A DNA stretch of 64,000 nucleotides from Danio rerio (GCF_049306965.1 NC_133176.1:24995001-25059000); one strand, 5' to 3'. Positions 13,081 through 25,131 are shown, counted from the stretch's first letter. The notes: a model not told the origin generated them from the letters alone. Numbers and translations: made by a program.

Positions 13081-13254
13081 TTTTTTTATAAAGTTTGCTT
13101 GACCGATTTTGACATCAAGTTTAACATTTTTGTATGTAATGACTCAAGTAATGAAATGGGGACTATTAGTTTTATATGGGATCTATATTCAGCATTTACA
13201 AGTGAAGTTTATTTTGACTGACATGACATAAGCAGATGATAATGTTATAAGTGA

Positions 13255-13815
13255 AGTTTATTCATAAACTAATTTCAAGAGGATCACTAGTTATGATTTA
13301 TCACGGCCGGTCTCGCATTTGCTAATCACTATCTTCCAATCATATGAGCCCTAAGCTACTATAAATAGCCACAGTTTTCAGTACACTTTTTCTTTGTTTG
13401 TAAGAAACCCCCCTCCTCCCCTATTCTCCTCCTTTACCTCTGATTGGGCGGCATGGCGGCCCAGTGGATAGCACTTTGAGCCCCACAGCAAGAACACTGC
13501 CAGCCCTGGTTCCACAGGACCGGTGGGTGTTTCTGTGAGGAGTTTGTATGTTCTCCCCGTGTCCGCGTGGGTTTTCCCCGGGTTCTCCGGTTTCCTCCCA
13601 CCATCCAAAGACATTCAACATACATAACAATTAAGCTTTATCTAACCCCTTGTGTTCCCTTAGCTACCGTAGCAGGGGAGTTCTGAGATCCACCAAGCTC
13701 AGGCTCCCCTCTCGCTCTGCCAAAGGGAGGAATCCCCGGGCTCGAGGAGCCCTTGAGCTCAGGGCTCTCTCCCGGGACAGCATGCCAAACAAGCTTTTAT
13801 AAATCATCAGCTAAG
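13255..13815 (+). mobile_element. Composite SINE-containing element, copy 1
   Basis: Three blocks in order. The head runs from 'gtttattcataaactaattt' through a TATA-like 'ctataaatag' to 'aagaaacccccctcctcccc'. The DANA-like SINE body is at about 13447-13640 ('gggcggcatggcggcccagt'). The tail is 'gctcagggctctctcccggg' and 'acagcatgccaaacaagct'. The same order recurs at 15685-17690 and at 21520-22015, so the unit moves as a whole. Confidence 0.65.
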
Positions 13816-14639
13816 TGTGAACTCTTGAAATAGCAGAGAGTTGTATGAAAGCAATTGATGAATATCCGAAAGCATTTGCAATTTGTTGAAAGGAATGAGA
13901 AACTGCTACTAGGATGTGCACAAATGACTAATAGTTTTGAGAAATGCATGACCTGTTGTGCAAATTTAAATAGTGTTGTGAAAAATGCACCAAAGCGACT
14001 GACAAAAACTGTAAATACACCCCTATTTACAACAAACATAAACCTTCTTTGGGTAGAGCTGTGAACAACTGTAAACAATCTTGCCGTACAAATTGGAACT
14101 GAACCTACAACATACACCGGACTGTAAATCATTCAGGAAATTGTTTGATTTAGAAGACATTTTCAGGGTAAAAAATATTTAAAATTTTTAATAAAGCTTG
14201 CTAGACAGATTTTGACAACTAGTTCAACATTTTTGTATGGAATGACTCAAGTAATGAAATGAGGACAATTAGTGTGGAATGGAATGACTATTCAGCATTC
14301 ACAAGTTTAGTTAATTTTCACTGACCAGATAATTAGCAAATGATAATGTTATAAACAGCAGAGAGTTGTATGAAAGCAATTGATGCATGTTCAAAAGCAT
14401 TTGCAATTTTTTGGAAAGAATAATAAACTGCTACTGTGATGTGCACAAATGACTAATTGTTTTGAGAAATGCATTAACTGTTGTGCATATATAAATAGTG
14501 TTGTGAGAAATGCATCTAAGCCACTGAGAAAAACTGTAAAGATACTTGTGTATTGCTGTACATCCTGTAAATTAAGCAATGTGTATTTGTTTTTAACGCA
14601 CTAACATGCTTTTTAAATTACAAAAACTTTGTGTCTGTT

Positions 14640-15600
14640 ACGATCGCTGCTTCTCCCACACTATAACCATGGACTACACTTCCGCCTTCTCCTGGACTAC
14701 ATATTCATACATGCTCTCCGGTCACATTCACACATGCTCACTCATCTAGACTGATTACATTCTCACCACCTGAGCCTTGTCAGAGATTGATTTCACTCAC
14801 TACTTAAGCCACTCATTCACCCATCCAGTTGCCGAGTCTTGTTATCTGTCACAGTAGCATTACAACGCGTTTCACAGTCTTGTTTTCTTGTGTACAGACT
14901 GTAGGAGCCATTTGGCAACTTTGCTCATTGTTCCACTAGGTGGTGCTCCTTAAACAGACTTTATAAGTGGGAACGAACATTCAGGTAACAGGTGTTGCTA
15001 GACGGAAGGGAGCACATACAGTTTGACCACACACACTTTCAAACACACACACTTTCAAACACACACACTTTCACACACACACCCACAAACAAACGCTCAC
15101 GCGCATTCACACAGAGAGCCACACACATTCATTCATGCTTTAGCATGACGGTTGTTTTGTTTGTAAGTCACGATATGTGGCAGTGTTTGACTTCTACGAA
15201 CGGAAACTTACCTGGAAGGAAATTTGTGAACTATTGGAGTTTGCAACTGCAATAAACGTAAACATCTTCGGAAACAAGTAAGACTGTTCATTTCATTTAC
15301 ACTACATCAGCCAGAGGACAGTGTGCGTCAGCTGGGTGCCTGTCTAACAACATCTCAGGGACTTCAAGCAATAGGCTTAGCCTCTACACAGACCGTTAGC
15401 CTTAATAGCCTCTTTGTCTTTGCCTGCCGCCTGCCTTTCTGACCTCTTGCCTATATTCGACTGTGATTCTGGATTGTCCTCACATTCCTGTTTGAACCCG
15501 TATTGACCACCACTTGCCTGACTGTGAATAAACCTGCATGTGGATCCAAACTTTCTGTTGTCAGTGTCACTCTCCATCGTTACAGTGTCATTGACTTTAG
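14640..15600 (+). mobile_element. Gypsy-like LTR with a second LTR inserted (fossil)
   Basis: The outer parts (about 14640-14895 and 15450-15595) match the 15898-16375 LTR in order: 'ggactacatattcatacatg', 'agtcttgtt', 'gcctgac.gtgaataaacct' and 'gtcactc..catcgttaca'. Between them lies unrelated sequence starting 'tgtaggagccatttggcaac' and reaching 'catttacactaca' near 15305. It has its own AATAAA near 15251 and looks like another LTR. There are no internal genes. It is an old solo LTR of the same family as the small gypsy element downstream. Confidence 0.55.
15010..15110 (+). repeat. CA-rich minisatellite
   Basis: Repeats of 'cacacacactttcaaa' about 17 bp long, then (CA)n, inside the inner LTR-like insertion. 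Confidence 0.7.
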
Positions 15601-15684
15601 ACCAACTTTTAGCTGTTCAATGATGTGTTCTATTTCAGTTGCCTCAAAACAGCAATGCACCAGCAATGCATATTACTCCATAAA

Positions 15685-17690
15685 ATGAAGTTTATTTCTT
15701 AACTAATTTCGGGAGGAGCACGTGATTATAATTGAGCACAGCTGGTCTCGCATTAACTAACGTATGATTCACCAATCAGATGATTCCTAACTCCCTATAA
15801 ATATACAGTTTCTTACTACAGTTATCTTTGCTTTGAAGAATCCCCCTTTCACCCCAACTCCTCCACCTTTCCCTCTGTAGGGCAGCATGGTGGCCCATGT
15901 CACACAACCAGCGATCTCTTTCCAGAAGATCGCTGGTTCTCACACGAACTCTCACAACTACATTTCCGCATTTCCCAGGACTACATATTCATACATGCAC
16001 TGCTCCCAGACATGCACGCCTGTTCATTCATCTATCCTGATTGCAATCACCAGCTGAACCTTGTCACAGACTGATATCACACCATTCATAAGCCACTCTT
16101 TCACCCTTCCAGTTTGCCGAGTCTTGTTTGCATTTTGTGACATTACAACACGTTTCCCTGTCTTGTTTCTCCGTGTTAGATCTTAGCCTTGTTTACCCTT
16201 GTTCTCTAGTTTAGCCGCCTGCCTTATGACCTATTGCCTGAATATTGATTACGATTTTGGATTTGCCTGCATATACCTGTTAACACCTGTATGACCACTG
16301 CTTGCCTGACGCTGAATAAACCTGCATATTGGATCTTACCTTCTGTTGTGAGTGTCACTCCCCCCAGTCGTTACAGAAGACTCGGCCAAGATGATGGATC
16401 CAGCGGGAACCCAGATAATGCGCCTGCGTCAGGGAGCACGATCCATCGAAGAGTATGTGGAGGAATTTATTAATCTGGCCCACCGAACAACCCTGAGTGA
16501 GGTATGCCTTATGATTTTCTTTCATGGCGGACTGTCTGAGCCCCTATACTCCCAAATGCCACTGAAAAATCCCCATTGCTCCATTATGAACTATATTGAT
16601 TTGGCTCTCCAAATGAGTGGATAATCCTTCACCATTTGCGAGGTGGACGAAAATCCTAATAATCTTTTGGGGGGGGGGGCTATAGAGAGCAAGACCCGCT
16701 GGCAACGGGGCTTGCGACTCAGTCGCCACAGCCAGCTCACAAGATGGTCGCTCCCAGTCAGCCAGCTCACAAGATGTACTCCAGGTCCTTCGATGCCACA
16801 CGATCCAGGACCACTGCAGCTCCACTCTCCGGGTCTTCCGCAGCTCCACTCTCCAGGCCCTCCGCAGCTCCACGCCCCAGGTACGCCCCAGCTGCATGGT
16901 CCTGGCCCTCCATCCCTCCCCCTGTTCTGCCTCCGCTCCGCCTCCCACCTGAACAGTAGTGGAGTGTCTGGAATCCACTCTAGAGGGGGGGCTATGTCAC
17001 ACAACCAGCGATCGCTTTCCAGAAGATCACTGGTTCTCACACAAACTCTCAGAACTACATTTCCGCATTTCCCAGGACTACATTTTCATACATGCACTGC
17101 TTCCAGCCTTGTTTACCCTTGTTCTCTAGTTTAGCCGCCTGCCCTATGACCTATTGCCTGAATATTGATTACGATTTTGGATTTGCCTGCATATACCTGT
17201 TAACACCTGTATGACCACTGCTTGCCTGACGCTGAATAAACCTGCATATTGGATCTTACCTCCAGTTGTCTTTGTCACTCCACCCCGTCGTTACAGACCA
17301 GTGTTTAGCACTGTTGCCTCACAGCAAAAATGTCACTGGTTCAAATCTTTAACCAGCCAGCTCTCGTTTCTGTGTGGAGTTTACATGTACTTCCTGTGCT
17401 CGCGTGGGTTCCCCCCAGGTTCTCCAGTTTCCTCTCACAGTCCAAAAACGTGTCATAAGTGAATTGATCAATTTAAATTAGCACTATAGTCGAGCTCTTA
17501 ACCAGCAGTATATCTCTACATAGCAATTATGTTATCAGCCCTTAACAAAGGGGGGAGTTCTCGAGACCTACTTGAGCTCAAACTCTCCTCTCGTCCTGCT
17601 AATGGGAGGGAACTCCGGGCTGAAGGATCTTATGTGCTACGGGCTCTCTCTTGGGACAGCACGCCAAACTCATTTCATAATTGTGGAGAG
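15685..17690 (+). mobile_element. Composite SINE-containing element, copy 2, split by a gypsy fossil
   Basis: The head lies at 15685-15897 ('gtttatttcttaactaattt', 'ccctataaatata', 'ggcagcatggtggccca'). The SINE body resumes at 17296 ('gtgtttagcactgttgcctc') and the tail ends near 17690 ('gctctctcttgggacagcac'). The interruption is exactly the gypsy element 15898-17295. Confidence 0.65.
15898..17295 (+). mobile_element. Small gypsy-family LTR retrotransposon (fossil)
   Basis: The 5' LTR is 15898-16375 and the 3' LTR is 16995-17295. Both run TGTCACACAACC...TCGTTACA; the 3' copy is shorter. A gag fragment lies between (16391-16623; 'MRLRQGARSIEEYVEEFINL', typical of the gypsy gag). Then comes a proline-rich stretch and a purine run just before the 3' LTR. 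There is no pol, so the element is internally deleted and broken. Flanks of about 4-5 bp (gccca / gacca) are compatible with a target duplication in the SINE. The LTRs are still closely alike, so it is fairly young. Confidence 0.8.
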
Positions 17691-18230
17691 GTAAGCAGGA
17701 TCGAACACCCAGGGGGGAGAGCATGCTCAGAGCCCGGCGGCTAATTAGAAATAATTAATAACACCTGTTTATTCTAGTGATTGGGCCGGAAAGATTCCCT
17801 TCTTAAGGAGAACGGGAGGAGCAGTCGGGAGAAGAGGGAGAGAGCACACACACACAGAGCTACTGGTGTTGTGCACGTATATAAAAATAAAAACTTGACC
17901 TTACCTTATATCACCGACCCTGTATTCTTCTTCCCACACAACAACGAACTTTGCAACAGTGGTGCCGAAACCCACAAAGAAGAAGAAACTTCTCTGCCAT
18001 AATGGTTACTCCGTCTACCGATGCATGTGCGGATATCATTCAGGCGCTCATGGTCCTCCACCAACAACAACATCGTGGGCTGGTAGAGCTGAGAGAAAAC
18101 ATGGAACGACGCCTCAGAAAGAAATTGTGCCCCTAAGCACTGAAAATTGAAAGCACTGCTCTCCCTAAGACTTCAACCACAGCCACTGCAATGAAGCCAA
18201 ACTCTCACCGCTCTTAGCGGTCCACCTGTC
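17546..18230 (+). mobile_element. LTR plus gag-start fragment (gypsy-like fossil)
   Basis: A TATA-like 'cgtatataaaaataaa' near 17877 and an LTR-end-like stretch are followed by a primer-binding-site-like 'tggtgccgaaaccc' at 17960. A gag-like start then opens at ATG 18002 ('MVTPSTDACADIIQALMVLH'). Homology fades after about 18230, and no pol or second LTR is seen. It is a truncated, broken fossil overlapping the tail of the composite element. Confidence 0.5.
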
Positions 18231-18910
18231 GTAATGTAGTATGCTTTAAGGGGAAGCTTCTCTCTTTAATGAGAAACTAATCTCCAACAAGACTAAACAT
18301 TTTGTGTCTTTAGAAAAGCAAAACTCTCATAACTAAAATAATTTAAACCATTTAAAAGACACAAACACTATGGACTTAACATCCTCTGTTAAACTGTAAA
18401 CATGCAGAGATTATAACAAACCAAATAAACCCACCTTTCAAGCTTGCTGTCTGTCCACAGGTCCATAACATTTTAACAGCCTAGTTGATTTAACTGCAAG
18501 GATCAAAGCAATCCAATCCATAAAACATTAGTCCACAACATGAATACTGTATATGTTGATAAACATCCATGGATACACTGCTGTCATCCAAACTTGTTGC
18601 TGGAGTGCTTTCAGTAAAGTAGTATCTTTCAGACGAAAACACTGGCAATATGGTCAACAAAATGGCCGCCGACCTTTTGATTGACACTTCATTGAGCCAA
18701 TAGCTGAAAAGAGAAGTGTCACCATCCAAGAGCTGTCAGAACATGAGATGGTCCTGCCCTCTCTTACGATAGTTATGAACAGACTTAGTTGCAAAGACTT
18801 TGTAAATGAATTGGGCCAGTTATGCTTCTGATTTCAATCATGTTAAGATTCCTAATGTAAAATTATTTAATCATGGATTAAAGTAAAGCCCATAGCAAAC
18901 ATTACATTGA
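18230..18910. other. Unassigned non-coding stretch
   Basis: I see no coding sequence, TIR or known repeat here. The base composition is like the surrounding repeats. Confidence 0.5.
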
Positions 18911-18911
18911 C

Positions 18912-19060
18912 ACAGTTTAATAACATTTACATTTATATTTAGTCATTTTGCAGAGGCTTTTATCCAAAGCGACTTACAAATGAGGACGAGGAAGCAATAT
19001 ACACAACTATAAGAGCAACAACAAATAAGTGCTATAGGCAAGTTTCAGGTCTGTAAAGTC
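18912..19060 (+). repeat. Dispersed teleost repeat with 'cttttatccaaagcgactta' core
   Basis: The stretch 'atttagtcattttgcagagg' then 'cttttatccaaagcgactta' and 'aaatgaggacgaggaagcaa' is a conserved core found in many fish interspersed repeats. Its class is uncertain. It is followed by an A/T-rich (AAAT)n run to about 19205. Confidence 0.55.
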
Positions 19061-19419
19061 TAAGGAAAGTATTATTTTTTAAATTTTTTTTAAAGTATGG
19101 TTCAAATACAAATTATATGATAACATCATTTTAGAAGTTAAATAAATAAATAAAATAAACAAATAATTAAATAATAGTTAAAATAAATAAATAAACAAAT
19201 AAATAATCAAACCCCACCACCTCCAATAGCCATTTAACCTACTCCACTTTAAAGAGGTATTTTTAGGATCACCAGCCAAGCCATGCTCAATATCCTTAGC
19301 CCTCCACTATCCTGTGGGGAAATGAACGTCTACCAAAACATTTTTAAAACATTATTTGTCTGTCGATTCCTCACCTCGCTAGAGAACTGCGTTCTCACCA
19401 CTAATTTTTTCTGATTTTC

Positions 19420-20880
19420 TCATTTCAGGTCTAACCTATGGATTCCACCCGGGCATCTCAGCTCTCCCTTCCTGTCCTAATATTCAATCAGCAAAAATTG
19501 TCGATCATCTTATTTAAAAAGAGATCGACAACCACTTTATGATTGGACCATTCTCTCCCCCACCACTCAAGGTTTCATGCATTTGTCCCATAAGAAGTGC
19601 AACTCGCAAATTCTACAACAATGGTTTCTTTTTAACAATTGCAAAATTTCCCATCTTATCCAACTTTAGATGATGTTCTAATCACCCCCCCCCCCCCCCC
19701 CCCCCCCACACACACACATTGCCTCCAGCCAAACACCTAGAGATCAACCAAAAGGTTTTCGCCAATCTAGGTATTCTGCTTGCAGAAGGCTGGACCCAAT
19801 ACATTTATCGAAATTCTAGGCATCAACTTGGATTCGCACAAATTCCAAGCTTCTCTTCCTAAAGAGAAAATTGGCTGAATAATTTCTCTTTCGCTTATAT
19901 TATAAGAAAGAGCCTTGAATTAAACACGTACTGTTATCTATCCTCGGCCACCTAAAATTCATATTGCAAATTTACCTCAAACTTGCCTACTCCAGCTCCC
20001 TACCACAAGTCACGATTTAAAAGGCACAATTTTTCTCTCAAAACCCACCCACAATGAACTCCGCTTATGGATTGCTTCCTTAAGCTATGGAACGGCTGTT
20101 CCTTCGTCTGCAGAGATTGTTTGCACCCCCATTAGATATTCGCCTATTTACTGGTGCTACCCCATCAGTTGGATTCGAAGGGTACTCAGAGGCCACTGGT
20201 TTGCCACCACATGGTCCCCTCAATCGATTTCCACTCTAGAAAACCATTGTTCATCAGCTTTCTTCAAACTGTACCCAATAGTCGCTGCCGCCATACTATG
20301 GGGAGACGAATGGTCCACCTCTAGAATTCTCATTCATTGTGATGAGGAAGACACAGCATAATGCATGAGACCCTCACTCCAATCCACCATAGCAGATCTA
20401 ATTTTGTGTGATGAGGAAAGAAAGGGTTTCCTCATCCGGCAAAGTAAGATAGATGAATTTGACAAAGAACATTTCATTTACATCTTTAACATTCCTGCCC
20501 TCACCCACCCCCTCCAAACTCTCTAGCATCCCTACACTTAAGGAGATCACAAGAAACAAACCCCCTAGTCCCCCTTTTTTACTGACGACGCTAATCGTCC
20601 AGTATTACGTCTCTGGTTCCAGAAACACCTCAAAGTTGTCTGCCTCTCAGGATTTCCTCCTGAACCATTCTCCAGCCATTCATTCAGAATTGGCATTATT
20701 AAAAGGCTTTCCCAGCACCATATCCAGACCCTCGGTCATTGGTTCTCTGAAGCCTTTCAAATCCTACATTTGCCTCAGTCTTTTCATCCCAAATAACCCA
20801 AGTTGTTTCTTTTAAACCTCTCAGCCCAATCTTGGCCACCCCTTTATTCTCTAGCCAAAGCCATCTATCTGTCCATCTCT
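19420..20880 (+). mobile_element. DIRS-like tyrosine-recombinase retroelement (fossil)
   Basis: Recognisable in order on the + strand: a reverse-transcriptase start near 19440-19560 (GFHPGISALP, then FMIGPFSPPPL); an RNase H-like block near 20145-20340 (SVGFEGYSEATGLPPHG, then AAILWGDEWSTS); and a recombinase C-terminal block near 20670-20760 (SHSFRIG, then TLGHWFSEAFQI). It is heavily broken and shortened, with many breaks, so clearly old. No intact gene remains. Confidence 0.7.
19686..19707 (+). repeat. Poly-C tract
   Basis: A run of about 22 C followed by (CA)n, inside the DIRS fossil. Confidence 0.95.
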
Positions 20881-20889
20881 AGCAAAGCC

Positions 20890-21510
20890 CCTCACGGCTT
20901 AGACTCCCGCAGGAGTAAATATGAGCTTAGGCTCTCGCAGAGCCTAACCTAACCCTTAACTTTCTGTTCCCCCTGCCAGCATTGAGTGCTTCTGCTGTTC
21001 CCTCCTAGTTCTTTACTCCCCGCCTTTGACTCTCATGTAACCTCCTTGCTACATCAGCATCACCCTAAGCTCAGATTCACGCAGGGGTCAACACAAGCTT
21101 TGGCTATCCCAAGAGCCTCCCCTTTCACCCTCTCTTTTCTGTTACCCCCGCCAGCGTTGAGTACTTCCGCTGTTTCCTCCTAGCTCTTTACGCCTTGCCT
21201 TTGGCCCTCTCATAACCTTCTTGCTCTATCTGCATCACCCTAAGCTCAGACTCCCGCAGGGGTCAACACGAGCTTTGGCTCTCATAAGAACCTCACCTAT
21301 CAACCTCTCCTTTCTGTTTCCCCTGCCAGCGATGAGCGCTTCTGCTGTTCCCTCCAAGCTCTTTACTCCTTGCCTTGACTCTCAGCTAACCATTTTGCTC
21401 CATCTTAGCATCACCCTAAGCTCAGACCCCCACAGGGGTCAACACAGGCTTCGGCTCTTGCAAGAGCCTCACCTATCATCCTCACCTTCCTGTTTCCACT
21501 GCCAGCATTG
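20890..21510 (+). repeat. Tandem repeat, ~175-bp unit, about 3.5 copies
   Basis: The marker 'aagctcaga' followed by 'cgcaggggtcaaca' recurs at 21067, 21242 and 21418 (spacing 175 and 176), with a diverged earlier copy near 20895. Each unit also has 'ccagc..tgagtgcttctgct' and 'ctctttact.c..gcctttg'. It lies directly between the DIRS fossil and a composite SINE element. Confidence 0.85.
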
Positions 21511-21519
21511 AGTGCTTAT

Positions 21520-22015
21520 GCTGCATCAGTCACTACATATATCCTCATTTCCTTTCTACAACTATCTTCGTCTGGAAGAAACCCCCCTCCTCCTCTTCTT
21601 CCTCCTTTTTCCAGAATGGGCGGCACGGTGGCTCAGTGACTAGCACTGTTGGCTCACAGCAAGAATACCAATGGTGTTGGGTCCTCGCTGAGCCATCTGG
21701 TATTTCTGTGTGGAGTTTGCATGTTCTCCCCGTGTCCGTGTGGATTTCCCCCGGGTTCCCCGGTTTCCTCCCACCATCCAAATGTGCTCTATATTATAGA
21801 TAAAATAAGCCTAAACCTTTTTTTATAATGTCTTGCTCTCAGGAAGTTCACCTTGGCCTCAGCAGCGGGGGAGTTTGAGATAGACCTGAGCTCAATCTCC
21901 ACTCGCCCTGCAAAAGGGGGGGCCCTGGGCTCGAGGATCCCTTGAGCTTAGGGCTCTCTCCCGGGACAGCATGCCAAACAAGCTATGTATAAATCATGAG
22001 CTAAGTGTAAACTCT
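21520..22015 (+). mobile_element. Composite SINE-containing element, copy 3
   Basis: Partial head ('ggaagaaacccccctcctcc'), SINE body from about 21617 ('gggcggcacggtggctcagt'), and tail ('gcttagggctctctcccggg', 'acagcatgccaaacaagcta') ending near 22015 with 'gtgtaaactcttgaaatag'. The same ending follows copy 1 at about 13816-13833. Confidence 0.65.
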
Positions 22016-22029
22016 TGAAATAGCCTTTA

Positions 22030-23260
22030 AAACGCGCACAAGGCGATGGAGGTGCACTTAACTCACAAGGGAGAAAAGTGGGTGACGTTAACCATTTATT
22101 TAAACACAACTCTCTTGAGCTCTAAATGGAAGAAACACATAAGCAATCTGCTGTTAAATTAATTTTAGCAGAGATGCAACTCCCAGTCATTTTCACATTA
22201 GTTATTTGGAAAGATGTAGCCTAAAAATGTATTAATAAAAATAAATAGTTCACTGCACAGTCCCACAGTAGGCTACACTATAAATAATATTTAAATTTAT
22301 TCATTAATATTATTATTAATATTATTACAATTAAGCTAAAATTGACAAAACGCACAACCCTTTGAATGTTTGCTTTCATTTTGCTAAAAAGCGCACTTTT
22401 ACAGTTGTGAAGAGAAACATCCCATTATGCAACAGCAGTCAAGGTATAACACTTAATGAATGCCTTTTGCGTTTAAAAATGATCGGCCTGCGACGTCAAG
22501 TTTGCAGTGTTATGAATGGAATAGGTATATATTGCTTAAGTGGATTTGCTGTGGATCAACCGAGAAACCTCTCACATGCTGCAGGTAGGCTGAATGATAA
22601 TCTTTTAAAAATATGTAATTTATAGGCTATACTGCTATATGCTCATGCAAAATTTAACAACATAAAATATATTGTAGATCTATTTTAAGAGCTAAAATAC
22701 AGTTAGCATATCGAGTTTGTTTTGACTTGTAGCTCGGCCCTAAAATGAAAATAACCTGAAAACAAGTTATGAAAATAGGCTTAATAGATAAATAAAATGA
22801 CGGGTAGGCCTAGTAACCTAATGGTTTGTGATGGTTTACAAATGACAACTAGACAATATCACAAAAAAAAAACACACTTATGATAGCCTAAGATAAATTT
22901 TATTTTTACATTTTAAAATTATGAAAAAAGTTATATAGCCTGAGTTGCGTGTTATCAGTGCCAAAATGTAAGCAATTTTCACGGTAATAACTCTGAATTT
23001 TGGTATCTTTTTTAGGTATTTTTTGGCTACACTAATGCCTTAAAATGTAACTAAGTAATTGTTTTAAATGACATTAGATTGTAACATTTTGCTTTTTCCT
23101 AACACTGATGTTGGTTAGGTAATAGGCTACGTGAAGCACGATGACTCGGTTGTGCTGATTTCACTATTTATTTACCAGTTATATGAATAGTCTGATCGTG
23201 GGTCAGCTTGCATGTGTGGGCATAATTTGACGTCTTTACCTAAATCTTTAAACATTCATT
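22030..23260. other. Non-coding stretch without recognised features
   Basis: AT-rich. The open frame at 22362-22625 has no domain, no splice context and no family resemblance, and is not called. Confidence 0.5.
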
Positions 23261-23264
23261 GGCC

Positions 23265-23560
23265 TGTTATTTGAAATAAAACGGAAATAAATAAGGAGAA
23301 TAACATATGATATAAAGCACTCGTTTGAGACTGAAGCCATGATCCATCTGCATTAATAAGCGGTATGCATTATTGCATTATTAATAAAATTAGTAATAGC
23401 GAAACTGTAATAGTAACATTATTAGTACTATTAAAACGTATATTACTGCCTTAGGTCAGTAACTTAGGCAGTAATGCAAAGTATTAATAAATGTGAATAA
23501 ATAGCCTAAATGAAAGGAACAAGAGAGATGAAAATCAGACACCAGGTCTAGTGCCCAGGT
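23265..23560 (+). repeat. Dispersed repeat shared with 38265-38525
   Basis: Collinear with the later region in the same orientation: 'aaataaggagaata', 'aagcactcgtt', 'ctgaagccat', 'ctgcattaataa', 'ggtcagtaacttagg.agtaa', 'tagcctaaatgaaag.aacaa' and 'ccaggtctagtg'. It is probably the end of a DNA transposon whose other end was not found. Confidence 0.6.
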
Positions 23561-24539
23561 CTTACAGCCAGATGTTGGTTGATGCGCTCCTCACATTCCA
23601 CTTCATTTTTTTTTAGATAACCTTGTATCTGGCATACCTGTTAATGGTATCTCTTATCGGTACAATGTAAAGATTGCTGCCATCATTCAGCAGAATACAG
23701 TGGGGGTGAATGTAATAAGGTTAGGTTTTTCATTGTGAATTTTCCTGAATTATGCAGCAGTTATGTGTATTTTATGATGTAAGGGTGCCCTCATGTGGTT
23801 CATTTGGGGTACTGCAGACATACAAGTTAGACAGGAAGTGACGTAACACATCAGATCCTGTGAGTAGGTGTTTTTCATGCTGTCTTAATTTATCAATATG
23901 AACTTAAAAAAGTAGCGATTTCGCACATTTAGTTTATAATTCGGTTTTATTATCATTGAGCATTCATTGTGACTTGTAACATGTAGTTTTTGTTTTGTAG
24001 CTTATTCTCTTAATGAGTTATAGGTGTGTTTTGAGAATAAACCAATCAGAGTCTCATCTCCCATTTCCTTTAAGAGTCAGTTGCGTTGCACCATGGTGCA
24101 TTTGCTATTTACATGGCGGACTTTGTAAGTGGAACATAGATAACAGTTAAACAGACCATTTACAGTGCGAGAATGAGAAATGAGCCTCCTCATTCTTTAC
24201 CTTCACTTTCACTCTCATGGATAGGGAAACGTGTTGTACGCATAGACATCCATTAGCCTATAATTTTGTTTGTTAAGCATAAAGATTTGTTTTAAATCTC
24301 TTTCTAAATTCAGTTCTTATTTTCAGCAAATGAATAAATGAACAATAATAATAAAGTGTGCTCAAAAAACTTTTATCCAAGTTTTATCCAAATACACATG
24401 CTATGCCTCATTTAGTCTAAAACCTGACAGGTGGGCAAATCTAAGCTTGTTTTTAATAAAACAAATATAAATATGCATATAATAAATAATACTGCTATTA
24501 ATAATTATGCCGCCCTTAGTCACAACGCAAAGGCTGAGG

Positions 24540-24991
24540 CAGAGGTCAGGTTAGACATTTTCCGTCATTTTGACGGAGAGGTTTGTAAAAATTTCATCAT
24601 AACCTATTATTGACCGTCAATTAATTTGCATAATTTGCATTTTTCTAATCGCTTTTTTCATTCATTTTAATGATGAACTTGCACGACGAGCATATAGGCT
24701 AAATTATTCATTTATTTATTCGACAAATGAACAATAACCCATATCTGCCTTACCTCATATCGTCCTCCTGCGTCGACCTGAACCGGGTGCTTGCCTGTGC
24801 GTAATCAAACGCATCAAGAGAAACTGATGCAGAGGCAATTGTCATTAAATTCTGTGTCTTTGCCTCGCTACAAATTACAATAGATCATCCTCAGCATAAT
24901 CCGTCAAAATGATGGATCACCTTCAGATTTTTTCGTCACTGCTGAAAAAAATCTGTCAATGACGGAAAATATTCAATTAACGCGACCTCTG
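24540..24991. mobile_element. hAT MITE with 8-bp target duplication
   Basis: Inverted ends CAGAGGTC...GACCTCTG, continuing inward as 'attttccgtcatt' in both arms. Flanked by a perfect 8-bp duplication GGCTGAGG (24532-24539 and 24992-24999). It is 452 bp long and has no coding sequence. Confidence 0.88.
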
Positions 24992-25131
24992 GGCTGAGGT
25001 TCCTTTTTTCAGAGATGTTTAATGCACTTATCGACACAGATGCTGACATCAACACAGTAGAACTGAATAAATTAATACAATAACAACATCAGACACATTC
25101 ACATACATAAGAATTAAGCATACAACCTTAA

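Larger units (their letters stand above)
11399..14545. mobile_element. Cluster of TIR DNA transposon copies (ACAGTTTTTCTCAGT family), partly nested
   Basis: The end motif 'tacagtttttctcagt(g/c)' opens at 11399 and again near 11741. Its inverse ('cactgagaaaaactgta' or close variants such as 'gcgactgacaaaaactgtaa') closes near 14015 and 14540, with further inverse pieces near 12745. The interiors share 'gagaaatgca', 'aactgctactaggatttgca' and 'tttgagaaatgcat'. A ~330-bp segment is duplicated (about 12085-12420 and 12750-13080). A composite SINE element sits inside at about 13255-13815. No transposase is recognised, so it is non-autonomous; the superfamily is unknown to me. Confidence 0.65.

Noticed and set aside
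16643-17134. Long proline- and serine-rich frames on both strands
   Set aside because: They arise from a short repetitive C-rich stretch inside the gypsy fossil; they are not host genes.
22362-22625. 87-codon frame starting MNVCFHFAKK
   Set aside because: No family resemblance, AT-rich codon use and no exon-like borders that I trust.
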